Assembly: GCA_019638615.1 (NCBI GenBank)
Contig: JAHBTL010000020.1
Coordinates: forward strand, 1-64,000
DNA length: 64,000 bases
Source of the DNA: Chitinophagaceae bacterium
GTDB taxonomy: Bacteria > Bacteroidota > Bacteroidia > Chitinophagales > Chitinophagaceae
Direction: 5' to 3'
The translations under genes and the position numbers were made by a program. The notes beneath the pieces were generated by a model that was not told the origin of the DNA, made no database searches, and saw only the letters and a list, made by a program, of their open reading frames with translations. Shown here piece after piece: positions 19,495 through 27,376 of the stretch. Positions within the stretch are counted from its first letter, which is position 1, and each line of letters starts with the position of its first letter.

Positions 19495-19577
19495 CTAGCT
19501 TGCTTTTTTTACTTCTTCTTCCGGCAATATGCCTGCTAAAGAGCTCCTAGCCCTCCCTAATTTTACAAGCTGACAAA
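19495..19577 (-). pseudogene. possible C-terminal remnant of a lost gene
   Basis: On the minus strand an open stretch ends with LAGILPEEEVKKAS and a TAG stop at 19495-19497. The composition is protein-like and has no start codon in reach. It may be the stump of a deleted gene; chance is a real alternative. Confidence 0.25.
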
Positions 19578-19592
19578 AAAAGTTTAAAAAAA

Positions 19593-19623
19593 TTGGGCAA
19601 CCAAAAAGTTGCGCGTATATTTG
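19593..19623 (+). promoter_or_regulatory. Bacteroidota promoter with embedded palindromic operator
   Basis: TATATTTG at 19616-19623 fits the Bacteroidota -7 consensus TAnnTTTG, and TTG at 19593-19595 lies 20 bases before it, the right distance for the -33 element. Between them sits a perfect inverted repeat, GCAAC (19597-19601), six bases, GTTGC (19608-19612). A second imperfect palindrome, GCAACC-TATT-GGTTTC, follows at 19623-19638, over the likely transcript start. The placement is that of a repressor operator. The ATG of the first gene is 33 bases downstream of the -7 box. Confidence 0.65.
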
Positions 19624-19656
19624 CAACCTATTGGTTTCGTAAGTAAAATAATAAAA

Positions 19657-20220
19657 ATGAGAACATTAAAGTTGCAAATGCACCTTTCACTGAATGGTTA
19701 TGTTACCGCGGAACAAGGTGCTGCCAATTTCGTCTGGGACAAGGACGTGATAAAATTCTGTATTGACAATCTTAAAAATGTGGACACTATTTTATTGGGT
19801 CAACATACAGCCCGGGAATTTATACACTTCTGGGATGGTGTAGCTGTAACTCCTGACCATCCTGAATGGGAGCCTGGAAAATGGATTTCAGACATTCCCA
19901 AGATTGTTTTTTCCAATACCATTACACATCATCAGTGGAAAAACACTACGATACTCAGGGGAAGCCTGAAAGAAGAAATCAATCACCTTAAAAAATCAAC
20001 CGGCAAAGAAATGCTGGTATACGGAGGTGCTATGCTTGCCTCTTCGTTAATTGAAAATGATTTGGTGGATGAATTTTATTTCCTGGTAAATCCTGTTTGT
20101 TTCAGTAAGGGTCTCACTATTTTTCAATCTGTTAAAAAAACATTGCCTTTGACCCTTATAAAATCGCACACGTTTGGTTGCGGTAACGTATTATTAAATT
20201 ATAAACCCGGCAAACAATAA
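19657..20220 (+). CDS. dihydrofolate reductase-like protein (RibD C-terminal family)
   Basis: A 187-residue cytoplasmic protein of the RibD C-terminal/bacterial dihydrofolate-reductase-like family, NAD(P)H-dependent reductases whose natural substrates are mostly unknown. Recognisable parts are the first strand LQMHLSLNGYV, the DTILLGQHTAREF nucleotide-site segment near residue 50, KIVFSNT near 85 and the GKEMLVYGGAMLASSL motif near 125. The frame extends upstream only to a TTG at 19609 that lies inside the promoter; the ATG at 19657 is the right start. First gene of a run of small plus-strand genes under the operator at 19597. A related paralogue lies at 22628. Confidence 0.87.
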   Translation: MRTLKLQMHLSLNGYVTAEQGAANFVWDKDVIKFCIDNLKNVDTILLGQHTAREFIHFWDGVAVTPDHPEWEPGKWISDIPKIVFSNTITHHQWKNTTILRGSLKEEINHLKKSTGKEMLVYGGAMLASSLIENDLVDEFYFLVNPVCFSKGLTIFQSVKKTLPLTLIKSHTFGCGNVLLNYKPGKQ

Positions 20221-20305
20221 GAAGAGATATTTTCAAGCCATTGCAGACCCGACAAAAGATTTAATCAATCAAACAACTTATTATCAACAATTAAAAACCG
20301 GGAAA
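20217..20305 (+). pseudogene. ArsR-family repressor remnant
   Basis: Directly after the reductase stop, the sequence reads RRDIF in one frame and FQAIADPT in the next. Together this is the highly typical N-terminus of ArsR-type repressors (RRDIFQAIADPTR) that sit in front of SRPBCC genes. A one-base frameshift separates the halves, there is no start codon, and the body of the gene is missing: after about 25 more codons the SRPBCC gene starts at 20306. The repressor has been deleted, leaving its stump, while a matching operator remains upstream. Confidence 0.6.
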
Positions 20306-20809
20306 ATGAACAGTAATCTTTTATTCGATTTTTCTGTGAACAAGAAAAACAAAACTATTCACATTAAACGTGAATTCAACGCTAACGCCAAATTGGTTTG
20401 GCAGGCGTGGACAACAGCTCAAATGTTAGACCAGTGGTGTGCTCCAAATCCTTACCGGACCGAAACAAAAACAATGGACTTTCGTGAAGGGGGCTTTTGG
20501 CATTATGCAATAGTTAGCCCGGAAGGCAACAAACATTGGAGCAGGTACGATTACAAAAAAATTGAACCGCAAAAAAGCATTACGGAATTGCGGGCATTCT
20601 CCGATGAAAGCGGGACGGTTAACCCTGATTTCCCACGCACGAAATGCACCCTGGTTTTCAGCGAAACGGATGGAAAAACAATTGTAACGATGACCGAAAA
20701 ATACGGAAGCTCCGAAATGTTTGAAAAGATGGCAACAATCAGCCACAAAAAAGGCTTTTCGTCACATCTTAAAAACCTGGACAAATTTTTGTCATCCCTA
20801 AAAAAGTAG
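20306..20809 (+). CDS. SRPBCC (AHA1-type) domain protein
   Basis: A 167-residue single-domain SRPBCC/activator-of-Hsp90 homologue, a hydrophobic-ligand-binding fold. Typical features are IKREFNANAKLVWQAWTTAQ opening the fold, WCAPNPYRTE, the turn DFREGGFWHYAI and the C-terminal helix HLKNLDKFLSSL. Such proteins are usually encoded right after an ArsR repressor; here only the repressor's stump survives just upstream. Function in the cell is unknown; families of this kind are often linked to solvent or oxidative stress. Confidence 0.87.
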   Translation: MNSNLLFDFSVNKKNKTIHIKREFNANAKLVWQAWTTAQMLDQWCAPNPYRTETKTMDFREGGFWHYAIVSPEGNKHWSRYDYKKIEPQKSITELRAFSDESGTVNPDFPRTKCTLVFSETDGKTIVTMTEKYGSSEMFEKMATISHKKGFSSHLKNLDKFLSSLKK

Positions 20810-20932
20810 TGAAAAACGGCAGGATCACTGTATTTCTTGTCTTATGGAAAGTGGATCAAAAAAAGAGCTTTTTACATTTGTAAAACGAATAACAATCCGC
20901 ATCTACGTAATATGATGCTAAAAAAGAAAGCA

Positions 20933-21310
20933 ATGAAAAAGAACAAAATTATTTTTTGGATTACAACAAGCCTCATTTTCCTCTGGGAAGGCCTTATGCC
21001 AGCCCTTACTTCACAAACCGAACTTGCAAAAGAAGGTATCAGGCACTTAGGTTATCCCGCATACTTTGGAAACGCATTGGTCGTATTCAAAGTTTTGGGA
21101 GCTTTAACGCTGATAATTCCGCAAGTACCGAAACGGCTTAAAGAATTGGCTTATGCAGGCTTCCTGTTTGACTTTCTTTTTGCAAGCATAAGCCACTTTG
21201 CAGTAGATGGAGTAGGTTTCCAGTCATTTTTCCCGCTTATTTTTATCGGGATACTTGCATTATCGTACAGCAGTTACCACAAATTACATTCAGCAAATCA
21301 AAAAAATTAA
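20933..21310 (+). CDS. DoxX-like membrane protein
   Basis: A 126-residue inner-membrane protein of the DoxX-like family, with four transmembrane helices (about 5-22, 45-66, 75-95, 98-118). The phrases GIRHLGYPAYF and KVLGALTLIIPQVPKRLKEL match the family's helix 2. I use the ATG at 20933 (MKKNKIIFWITTS); the open frame extends to a TTG at 20837 but the extra residues are not protein-like. DoxX-like proteins are associated with redox and thiol stress in other bacteria, but the biochemical role is unsettled. The next gene starts four bases after the stop. Confidence 0.82.
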   Translation: MKKNKIIFWITTSLIFLWEGLMPALTSQTELAKEGIRHLGYPAYFGNALVVFKVLGALTLIIPQVPKRLKELAYAGFLFDFLFASISHFAVDGVGFQSFFPLIFIGILALSYSSYHKLHSANQKN

Positions 21311-21314
21311 AACA

Positions 21315-21785
21315 ATGAATAACAATCAGAAAATAATTCCAAACCTGTGGTTTGATGGGAATGCACAGGAAGCTGCAGCGTATTACCTGTCAATTTTCAG
21401 TGATGGTAAACTTATTACGACCACTTATTACCCTATGACGGAAGCAGAGGGACTGGCGGATTTTCAGAAAGATCTTGCAGGTAAAGTGCTTACCGTTGAA
21501 TTTGAAATACTGGGGATGAGATTTATTGGTATTAATGCCGGGCCACAGTTCAAATTCAATGAATCTGTTTCATTTATGATCCCTTGTAAAGACCAGGCAG
21601 AAATAGATTATTACTGGAATTCGCTTACAACCGATGGCGGCGAAGAAAGCGTATGCGGATGGCTCAAGGACAAATATGGGTTGAGCTGGCAGGTATGCCC
21701 CGACAATTGGGAAGAGCTCAACAAAAAACCCGGCGCCTTTAAAAAAATGATGGGCATGAAAAAACTAATTATTGCTGATTTTTAA
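21315..21785 (+). CDS. VOC/PhnB-like glyoxalase-fold protein
   Basis: A 156-residue vicinal-oxygen-chelate fold protein of the PhnB/3-demethylubiquinone methyltransferase-like group. IPNLWFDGNAQEAAAYYLSI at the N-terminus and GGEESVCGWLKDKYGLSWQV near residue 115 are characteristic. Members are dimers and many lack a proven activity. I place the start at the ATG at 21315, four bases after the DoxX stop; the frame opens further upstream but inside the DoxX gene. Part of the stress-family cluster. Confidence 0.88.
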   Translation: MNNNQKIIPNLWFDGNAQEAAAYYLSIFSDGKLITTTYYPMTEAEGLADFQKDLAGKVLTVEFEILGMRFIGINAGPQFKFNESVSFMIPCKDQAEIDYYWNSLTTDGGEESVCGWLKDKYGLSWQVCPDNWEELNKKPGAFKKMMGMKKLIIADF

Positions 21786-21797
21786 AACAAACCGGGT

Positions 21798-22169
21798 ATG
21801 GCAAAAACAGATTTTAAAACGATTGACGAATATCACAGTACATTTTCAGGAGATATTCTTAAAAGATTACAAACCATCCGTGAGCTGGTACATACTGTTG
21901 CTCCCGAATCGCAAGAAGTGATAAGCTATCAGATCCCTGCTTTTAAAATCGGAGAAAAAGCATACCTGATCTATTATAGCGCCTATCCAAAACATCTGAC
22001 ATTGTCAAATCCCTGGAGTGAAATGTTCTTAAAGGAATTTGAAGAAGATTTAAAGGGAATGAAAGTTTCAAAATCGGCAATTCAGTTTCCGCACGATAGA
22101 TCTTTGCCTTTGGACTTGATAAAACGAATATTGGTTTTTCGCAAAAAGGAATTGGAAACAAAAAAATAA
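21798..22169 (+). CDS. DUF1801 (YdhG-like) protein
   Basis: A 123-residue cytoplasmic protein of the DUF1801/YdhG family (Fra/frataxin-like fold, sometimes called iron chaperones). The diagnostic core EVISYQIPAFKIGEKAYLIY is at about residues 38-57, followed by HLTLSNPWSEMF. Function is uncertain. It sits 12 bases after the VOC gene and 5 before an SRPBCC gene. A second, more distant DUF1801 gene closes the cluster at 24609. Confidence 0.85.
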   Translation: MAKTDFKTIDEYHSTFSGDILKRLQTIRELVHTVAPESQEVISYQIPAFKIGEKAYLIYYSAYPKHLTLSNPWSEMFLKEFEEDLKGMKVSKSAIQFPHDRSLPLDLIKRILVFRKKELETKK

Positions 22170-22174
22170 AACGT

Positions 22175-22618
22175 ATGAAACTCACAGCAAAAGCAGCCCT
22201 GCAAATTCAAAAACCGATAAACGAAGTTTTCGAAGCCATTGTAAATCCTGAAAAAATGACGAAATATTTTATTTCGGAAAGCAGCGGACGTATGGAATCG
22301 GGAAAAGAACTCACCTGGGAATTCGGGGATTTTCCCGGTAAATTTCCTGTAAAAGTTATAGAAGTTCAGCCCGACAAATCCGTTTCGTTTGTTTGGGACG
22401 AAGAAACTGTTGTAAACATTATTTTGAAAGAACAACCCGGCAAAAGTACGGTCGTAAAAGTCACCGAAGGCGAAAAAGAACTAAACGACGATAACCTCGA
22501 ATGGTGTGTCGGAAATACATTCGGTTGGGGAAATTTCCTCGATTGTATGAAAGCTTATCTGGAATACGGAATCAATCTCCGCAAAGGAGCTTTTGAGTAT
22601 AGGGAAAATAAAGTATAA
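22175..22618 (+). CDS. SRPBCC domain protein, second in the cluster
   Basis: A 147-residue SRPBCC protein, shorter than and diverged from the one at 20306. It starts with KAALQIQKPINEVFEAI, has KYFISESSGRMESG, the strand SVSFVWDEE and a final helix with WGNFLDCMKAYLEYGI. The family binds hydrophobic ligands or acts as AHA1-like factors; the ligand here is unknown. It begins five bases after the DUF1801 stop and ends ten before the next reductase gene, so it is in the same transcript. Confidence 0.87.
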   Translation: MKLTAKAALQIQKPINEVFEAIVNPEKMTKYFISESSGRMESGKELTWEFGDFPGKFPVKVIEVQPDKSVSFVWDEETVVNIILKEQPGKSTVVKVTEGEKELNDDNLEWCVGNTFGWGNFLDCMKAYLEYGINLRKGAFEYRENKV

Positions 22619-22627
22619 AAGAGAAAA

Positions 22628-23179
22628 ATGAGAAAAGTAATCGCAGCAATCAATATGACAGTTGACGGGTTTTGCGACCATACAGCAGGACTGCCTGATG
22701 AAGAAATACATCAACACTATACAGACCTCTTAGGTCAGGGAGATGCAATTCTATATGGACGGATAACGTATCAGCTTATGGAATTCTGGCCAACGCTTTT
22801 GGAAAAACCATCGGAAGATAAATCAATGAATGACTTTGCAGTGGCTATTGACAAAATTCAAAAAATTGTTTTTTCCGGCACGCTTAAAAATGTAGACTGG
22901 AAAAGTGCAACCATAGCAAAACGTGATTTAAAAGAAACTGTTTTAGAACTCAAACAACAATCAGGTAAAGATATTTTCGTTGGTAGTCGTAGCCTGATTA
23001 TACAACTAATGAAGCTTAACCTGATCGATGAATTCCAACTTTGCATATATCCAATGGTGGAAGGAATTGGTTTGTCATTATTTGAAGATATAAACGACAG
23101 GATTATTTTTAAGCTCGTTAATACTAAAATCTTTAATAGTGGAGCCATAATTCTGTATTATCAACCAAAAAGCGACTGA
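22628..23179 (+). CDS. dihydrofolate reductase-like protein, second copy
   Basis: A 183-residue RibD-C/DHFR-like reductase homologous to the gene at 19657 but clearly diverged. It has KVIAAINMTVDGFCDH at the N-terminus, the cofactor-site segment DAILYGRITYQLM near residue 40, KIVFSGTLKNVDW near 77 and SGKDIFVGSRSLIIQLMKL near 112. Such proteins reduce pteridine- or flavin-like substrates with NADPH; the substrate here is not known. Two family members in one cluster suggest different substrates rather than simple duplication. Confidence 0.87.
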   Translation: MRKVIAAINMTVDGFCDHTAGLPDEEIHQHYTDLLGQGDAILYGRITYQLMEFWPTLLEKPSEDKSMNDFAVAIDKIQKIVFSGTLKNVDWKSATIAKRDLKETVLELKQQSGKDIFVGSRSLIIQLMKLNLIDEFQLCIYPMVEGIGLSLFEDINDRIIFKLVNTKIFNSGAIILYYQPKSD

Positions 23180-23309
23180 CCAGGGAAAAACAACGAACCG
23201 CTAATAAGCAGTTTGACGGTAAAACAACATCCTATTCAAGAAATATGAGAAATGAAAACATACAATCCTGATAATTACAATTCACTTTCGCCATACCTAA
23301 TTATTGACA

Positions 23310-23693
23310 ATGAAAAGTAAAGCGGCAAACTTCAACTATACTGATTTCGACGTAGTAAAAAATATAGCCCTGACTTTTCCCGATACAGAAGAAAGTATTT
23401 CCCATGAAGGAACACCATCTATAAAAGTTCGGGGAAAATTAATGTGCCGGCTTCACGAAAGCGGGCAATTTATTCCCATTCGGCTTGACTTTGAAATTAG
23501 AGATAAGTATTTAGACAGCCACCCGGAAATTTTTCACTTGCCCGACCACTTCAAAAATTATCCTTACATCTGTATGTGGTTGCATAACTACGACAGAAAA
23601 CTATTAACTGAAATACTTGAGCTAAGTTGGAAAGGACTTGCCTTAAAAAAACAAGTGAAAGAATATGATGAAAAGAAAACGACGAAAGGCTAA
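23310..23693 (+). CDS. MmcQ/YjbR family protein
   Basis: A 127-residue protein of the MmcQ/YjbR (CyaY-like fold) family. YTDFDVVKNIALTFPDTEES at the start and SHEGTPSIKVRGKLMCRL are family hallmarks, with the C-terminal helix LLTEILELSWKGLALKK. Some members bind DNA non-specifically; the role is not established. The ATG at 23310 is preferred over a TTG two codons earlier. It lies 130 bases after the reductase and may start a second transcript. Confidence 0.85.
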   Translation: MKSKAANFNYTDFDVVKNIALTFPDTEESISHEGTPSIKVRGKLMCRLHESGQFIPIRLDFEIRDKYLDSHPEIFHLPDHFKNYPYICMWLHNYDRKLLTEILELSWKGLALKKQVKEYDEKKTTKG

Positions 23694-23747
23694 CTACAAA
23701 CAACAAACCGCAACTTTAATATGATATTGAGAAAAAGGGTTTAGAAA

Positions 23748-24182
23748 ATGGAAAATAAACTTTCAAAACGGCTTGGAGATATTGTAACCGCACTTCCATT
23801 AAAAGACGGGATGCGAATTTTGGAGATCGGATGCGGACCGGGTGCAATAGCAAGAGAAATTGCAAACCGTTTTGACAATATTTATGTGTTAGCTATTGAC
23901 CGTTCTGCAAAGGCTATTGAACTGGCAAAGAAAAATTCCGCCACAGAAACAGAAAGCGGGAAACTTACATTCATCCAATCCAAAATTGAAGCATTTGAAT
24001 TGCCTGAAAATGAAGAATTGTTTGATATCGCTTTTGCCGTCAGGGTGGGGGCATTGGATGGCAGGCACCCCGGAATTGAAAAAGCATCTTTAACAAGCAT
24101 ATCAAAAGCCCTGAAAAAGAACGGGAAGCTATACATTGATGGCGGAGATCCTTTGAAAGAAATCAGCTTGAAAAATTATTGA
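23748..24182 (+). CDS. class I SAM-dependent methyltransferase
   Basis: A 144-residue Rossmann-fold methyltransferase. Motif I is ILEIGCGPGAIAREIA (about residues 25-40), motif II ends in LAIDRS, and the C-terminal strand is GKLYIDGG. It is short for the class, and no substrate-recognition domain is present; the end DGGDPLKEISL looks natural rather than truncated, but a lost C-terminal part cannot be excluded. The substrate is unknown. The next gene begins one base after its stop. Confidence 0.82.
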   Translation: MENKLSKRLGDIVTALPLKDGMRILEIGCGPGAIAREIANRFDNIYVLAIDRSAKAIELAKKNSATETESGKLTFIQSKIEAFELPENEELFDIAFAVRVGALDGRHPGIEKASLTSISKALKKNGKLYIDGGDPLKEISLKNY

Positions 24183-24183
24183 A

Positions 24184-24612
24184 ATGGCGGCAATAAGTAC
24201 AAGTAATTTTAGAAGACTTATCGGCGTTTGGAAAACTTTCGGACAAATTTCGTCAGAAAACCAGGTGCTTGAGTTAGCCGGAACAGACTCATATGAACTG
24301 ATACTTGACGGGAAATTCATTTTACATAAAGCTGATGTAACAATAGGAAGTGAAAAAAGTGAGATTTTTGAAATGATCAGTTTAGACGAAACAACAAACA
24401 AAGTTAAAATGCAATATTTCAACTCAAAAGGCGAAAGCGGCATCATGACAGGCGAGCTGACCAATAATAATTTTAAGATTGAAGGCGAGGGTATAAAATT
24501 TAGCGGGATGATCAACAGTGAAAATTCAACAATCGTTGGCAAATGGTATTTGCAGACAAATAATAAAAGCTGGAAAGAATTTATTGACATGAAGCTTGAA
24601 AAACAGTTATGA
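24184..24612 (+). CDS. lipocalin-like small protein (DUF1579-type)
   Basis: A 142-residue all-beta protein. The opening FRRLIGVWKTFGQI and the closing GKWYLQTNNKSWKEFIDMKL resemble the DUF1579/lipocalin-like group of calycin folds, which bind small hydrophobic molecules. No signal peptide. It starts one base after the methyltransferase stop and its own stop overlaps the next start as ATGA, so the three genes are coupled. Assignment rests on pattern only. Confidence 0.65.
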   Translation: MAAISTSNFRRLIGVWKTFGQISSENQVLELAGTDSYELILDGKFILHKADVTIGSEKSEIFEMISLDETTNKVKMQYFNSKGESGIMTGELTNNNFKIEGEGIKFSGMINSENSTIVGKWYLQTNNKSWKEFIDMKLEKQL

Positions 24613-24986
24613 CAGACAACAAAGCAATAGATAATTTTTTAGCACAATACAGCGAAGATGTTTTTAGCAATGCTCAAAAGCTTCGTGAAATTATTTTGAA
24701 AAACCTGCCTGAAGTGCAGGAACAAATAGACCTTCCTGCAAAAATGATAGCATACAGCTACGGACAGAAGTACAGTGAAATGATCTGTACGCTCATTCCC
24801 TCCCCAAAAGCGCTTAAATTGGGTTTTTATAAAGGCATGGATTTACCCGACCCTGAAAATGTATTAACCGGAAAAGGCAAAATATCACGGTATATAGAGA
24901 TCAAACAACAGGAAGACATAAAAGTAAGGCCATTGACAGCATTGCTGAAAGAAGCCTTTAAAGCATACAAAATAAGGAACCTATAA
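24609..24986 (+). CDS. DUF1801 protein, second copy
   Basis: A 125-residue DUF1801-type protein. LREIILKNLPEVQEQIDLPA and KMIAYSYGQKYSEMICTLIP correspond to the family's helix and central strands, and the GFYKGMDLPDP segment replaces the usual PS motif. Function is uncertain. It starts in an ATGA overlap with the lipocalin-like gene and ends the cluster of small stress-type genes; two repeat copies lie immediately after the stop. Confidence 0.8.
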   Translation: MTDNKAIDNFLAQYSEDVFSNAQKLREIILKNLPEVQEQIDLPAKMIAYSYGQKYSEMICTLIPSPKALKLGFYKGMDLPDPENVLTGKGKISRYIEIKQQEDIKVRPLTALLKEAFKAYKIRNL

Positions 24987-24992
24987 CAGAAC

Positions 24993-25140
24993 TTGTTATT
25001 GAACGGTAGGCAATATATCAGACTTCAACAACAACAATTGAGCTTTTGAATAACGCGTAACGCCATTGTTGGTGTTGAGCAGTGGCAATAGGCCAGGACT
25101 CACCAACAACGATTACGCTTTCGAATGCTCTTTTCAAAAG
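24993..25140 (+). repeat. two tandem copies of the plus-strand 3' repeat
   Basis: The first copy, 24993-25053, is degenerate (TTGTTATTGAACGG, CAACAACAACAATTGAG, TTTTGAAT). The second, 25055-25140, is nearly perfect: GCGTAA (25055-25060) pairs with TTACGC (25113-25118), and inside it TTGTTGGTG (25066-25074) pairs with CACCAACAA (25101-25109). Both end in the shared tail TTGAAT or CGAATGCTCTTTTC. Confidence 0.7.
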
Positions 25141-25221
25141 TTAAAAAAGGCTGTGTTTTATGCAGATGATGTAAGCCCGATATAATAACTTGTGCCATCA
25201 TTTCTTTTTAAGAAATATTGT

Positions 25222-26997
25222 ATGCCATTAAAATACCTGCTGGGAATTTCGCTCTGTCTTGCAATTACCTTTCATAGCGGCGCGCAAACAAATGAGCACT
25301 ATACCTGGTGGAACCCGGCAACCTGCACCTTCCCGGTGCTTGAAGGACAGGGCTGGCCGAAGGAAGTGAAAAGCTTTTATGATCGTTTACCCGCCAGGGC
25401 AGAGTCTATGGTGAGAGAAGCGGTATGGGGATTATCAAGACACAGTGCGGGACTCTACATTAAATTCAAGTCAAATGCCGGCCAGATAAAAGTCCGTTAT
25501 ACGCTTACCCAAAAGAATAATTACAGCATGCCGCACATGCCGGCAACCGGTGTAAGCGGAGTGGCTCTGTATGCGCTTGATCATAGCGGCAAATGGGTTT
25601 GGGCGCCTGGGCAATATCAATTTTCAGATACGGTTACCTACCAGTTTAACAACATAGTAGTGGATACTCAATTTAAAGACAGGGATTGTGAGTTCCGGTT
25701 GTTTCTTCCGTTATACAATGCCGTTAGCTGGATGGAGATCGGCGTTCCCGCAGGAAATACTTTTATCCCCCTGCCCCTTTCAGAAGAAAAGCCCGTGGTG
25801 GTCTATGGTACTTCCATCGCGCAGGGCGGATGCGCCTCCCGACCCGGTTTGGCATGGACGTCCATACTGGAGCGGCAGTTGGATTATCCATTAATCAATC
25901 TTGCATTTTCGGGAAACGGCAGACTGGAAAAACCTTTGATAGACCTGATGACGGAAATAGACGCTAAAGTATATGTACTGGACTGCCTTCCCAACCTCAC
26001 CGGCACTGCTCCGGCAGCGCTTGAAAGCAAGATCAGGGAGGCGGTGAAAGGCTTGCAGGATAAACGCCCCGCAACGCCCATCCTGTTGACCGAACATAGC
26101 CAGGGGATCCATTCAGGAACTGCCAATAGTAAAATGACGGAAGATTGCGAAAAAGCATCTGCAGTACTACGGAAAACCGTTGAAGCGCTCAGGAAAGAAG
26201 GCGTTAAAAATATTTATTTGTTGTCCAATACCGCCATTGGTATGGATATCAATTCCACCGTAGATGGTATTCATCCTGCCGATATAGGAATGAAACAACA
26301 TGCAGATGCCTACGAAAAAGCTATCAGGGAAATTGTGCATGAACCTTCCCTGCCGGCTTACAGCACCACGCAGCCTGTGATGCAGGACCGTGACGGGTAT
26401 GACTGGCGTGCAAGACATACCGCTATTCTTCAGCTCAATAAAACGGCTCCTCCGCAAAATGTTATCATCGCTAATTCCATCATTCACTATTGGGGAGGTG
26501 AGCCCCAATACCCGATCGCAGACGGTGAAGATTCATGGAACCGTTTTATGAAGCCTTTGGATGTGCGTAATATGGCTTTTGGTTGGGATAGAATAGAAAA
26601 TGCTTTATGGCGCGTTTACCACGGAGCACTGGATGGGTATACCGCGAAGCACGTGGTGCTTATGACAGGGACAAATAATCTAAGTATCAATACCAATGAA
26701 GAAATAATAACCGGGTTGAAAAGGTTGGTAGAAGCGATTCAATTGCGTCAGCCGGGAACAGCCATTTTGTTATCGGGCATATTCCCGAGAAGAGATATGG
26801 AGAAAAGAGTGGAAGAGATCAACCGTGAAATTACAAAGCTGGCAACGGCGATGAAAGTAACGTATATTAACCCGGGAAGGGTATTGCTTAATACCTCGGG
26901 CAAAATTGATGAAACCCTTTTCAGGGATGGTCTTCACCCCAATGCAGCAGGCTATAATAAGCTGGCGCCTGTATTAGCGGGCTACCTGAAAAAATAA
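25222..26997 (+). CDS. secreted tandem SGNH/GDSL hydrolase
   Basis: A 591-residue exported protein with two SGNH esterase-like halves. I take the ATG at 25222 (MPLKYLLGISLCL, signal peptide to about residue 22) rather than the GTG at 25192. An N-terminal beta domain (about 25-165) precedes the first SGNH domain, which has VVYGTSIAQGG (Ser near 198), the GN block SGNGR and the catalytic DGIHP. The second domain (about 400-591) starts with VIIANSIIHYWGG, where the usual GDS is ANS, and has TGTNNL and the closing DGLHPNAAGYNKL. Likely removes acyl or acetyl groups from glycans. It is monocistronic, with a hairpin just after the stop. Confidence 0.87.
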   Translation: MPLKYLLGISLCLAITFHSGAQTNEHYTWWNPATCTFPVLEGQGWPKEVKSFYDRLPARAESMVREAVWGLSRHSAGLYIKFKSNAGQIKVRYTLTQKNNYSMPHMPATGVSGVALYALDHSGKWVWAPGQYQFSDTVTYQFNNIVVDTQFKDRDCEFRLFLPLYNAVSWMEIGVPAGNTFIPLPLSEEKPVVVYGTSIAQGGCASRPGLAWTSILERQLDYPLINLAFSGNGRLEKPLIDLMTEIDAKVYVLDCLPNLTGTAPAALESKIREAVKGLQDKRPATPILLTEHSQGIHSGTANSKMTEDCEKASAVLRKTVEALRKEGVKNIYLLSNTAIGMDINSTVDGIHPADIGMKQHADAYEKAIREIVHEPSLPAYSTTQPVMQDRDGYDWRARHTAILQLNKTAPPQNVIIANSIIHYWGGEPQYPIADGEDSWNRFMKPLDVRNMAFGWDRIENALWRVYHGALDGYTAKHVVLMTGTNNLSINTNEEIITGLKRLVEAIQLRQPGTAILLSGIFPRRDMEKRVEEINREITKLATAMKVTYINPGRVLLNTSGKIDETLFRDGLHPNAAGYNKLAPVLAGYLKK

Positions 26998-27376
26998 TTT
27001 TATGCTGGTATGTGAAGACATATGCCGGCTGATCCAATCTTCCCCGGTTCTCATTTTAATAATAGCAGAAAACTATTTACCCTGAAGAAGGCTTATGATC
27101 CTTTTTTCAGTAGCCCCAAAAATAGGAAAATGAGCCAGCGAGATCGTGCCGGGATCAGCCGTGCAGAAACGACTATAAACGTTTACACTCGGGTATTGAA
27201 AGTTGTATTGACGCTATAAACAATACAAAACATATAATGCTAAAACATTGATTACTAATATTGAAGGGAAATAAGTAATTTCAGGCAATAGCAGTAATAC
27301 AACCGCTGCAACGATCCGCATCATCCAAGTTGAAAACCATATTACAATCTTAATATCACTCTTAAACAACAAATAT
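26998..27376. repeat. intergenic region starting with a TCTT/AAGA-loop hairpin
   Basis: 27004-27029 folds as an 11-bp stem, GCTGGTATGTG and CATATGCCGGC, with three G-U pairs and loop AAGA, 7 bases after the hydrolase stop. A 65-codon open frame at 27022-27219 overlaps it and has no protein-like features. Nothing else recognisable is present up to 27376. Confidence 0.5.

Noticed and set aside
27022-27219. 65-codon frame after the double-SGNH gene
   Set aside because: Begins inside a hairpin repeat, has no protein features and no neighbour to join.
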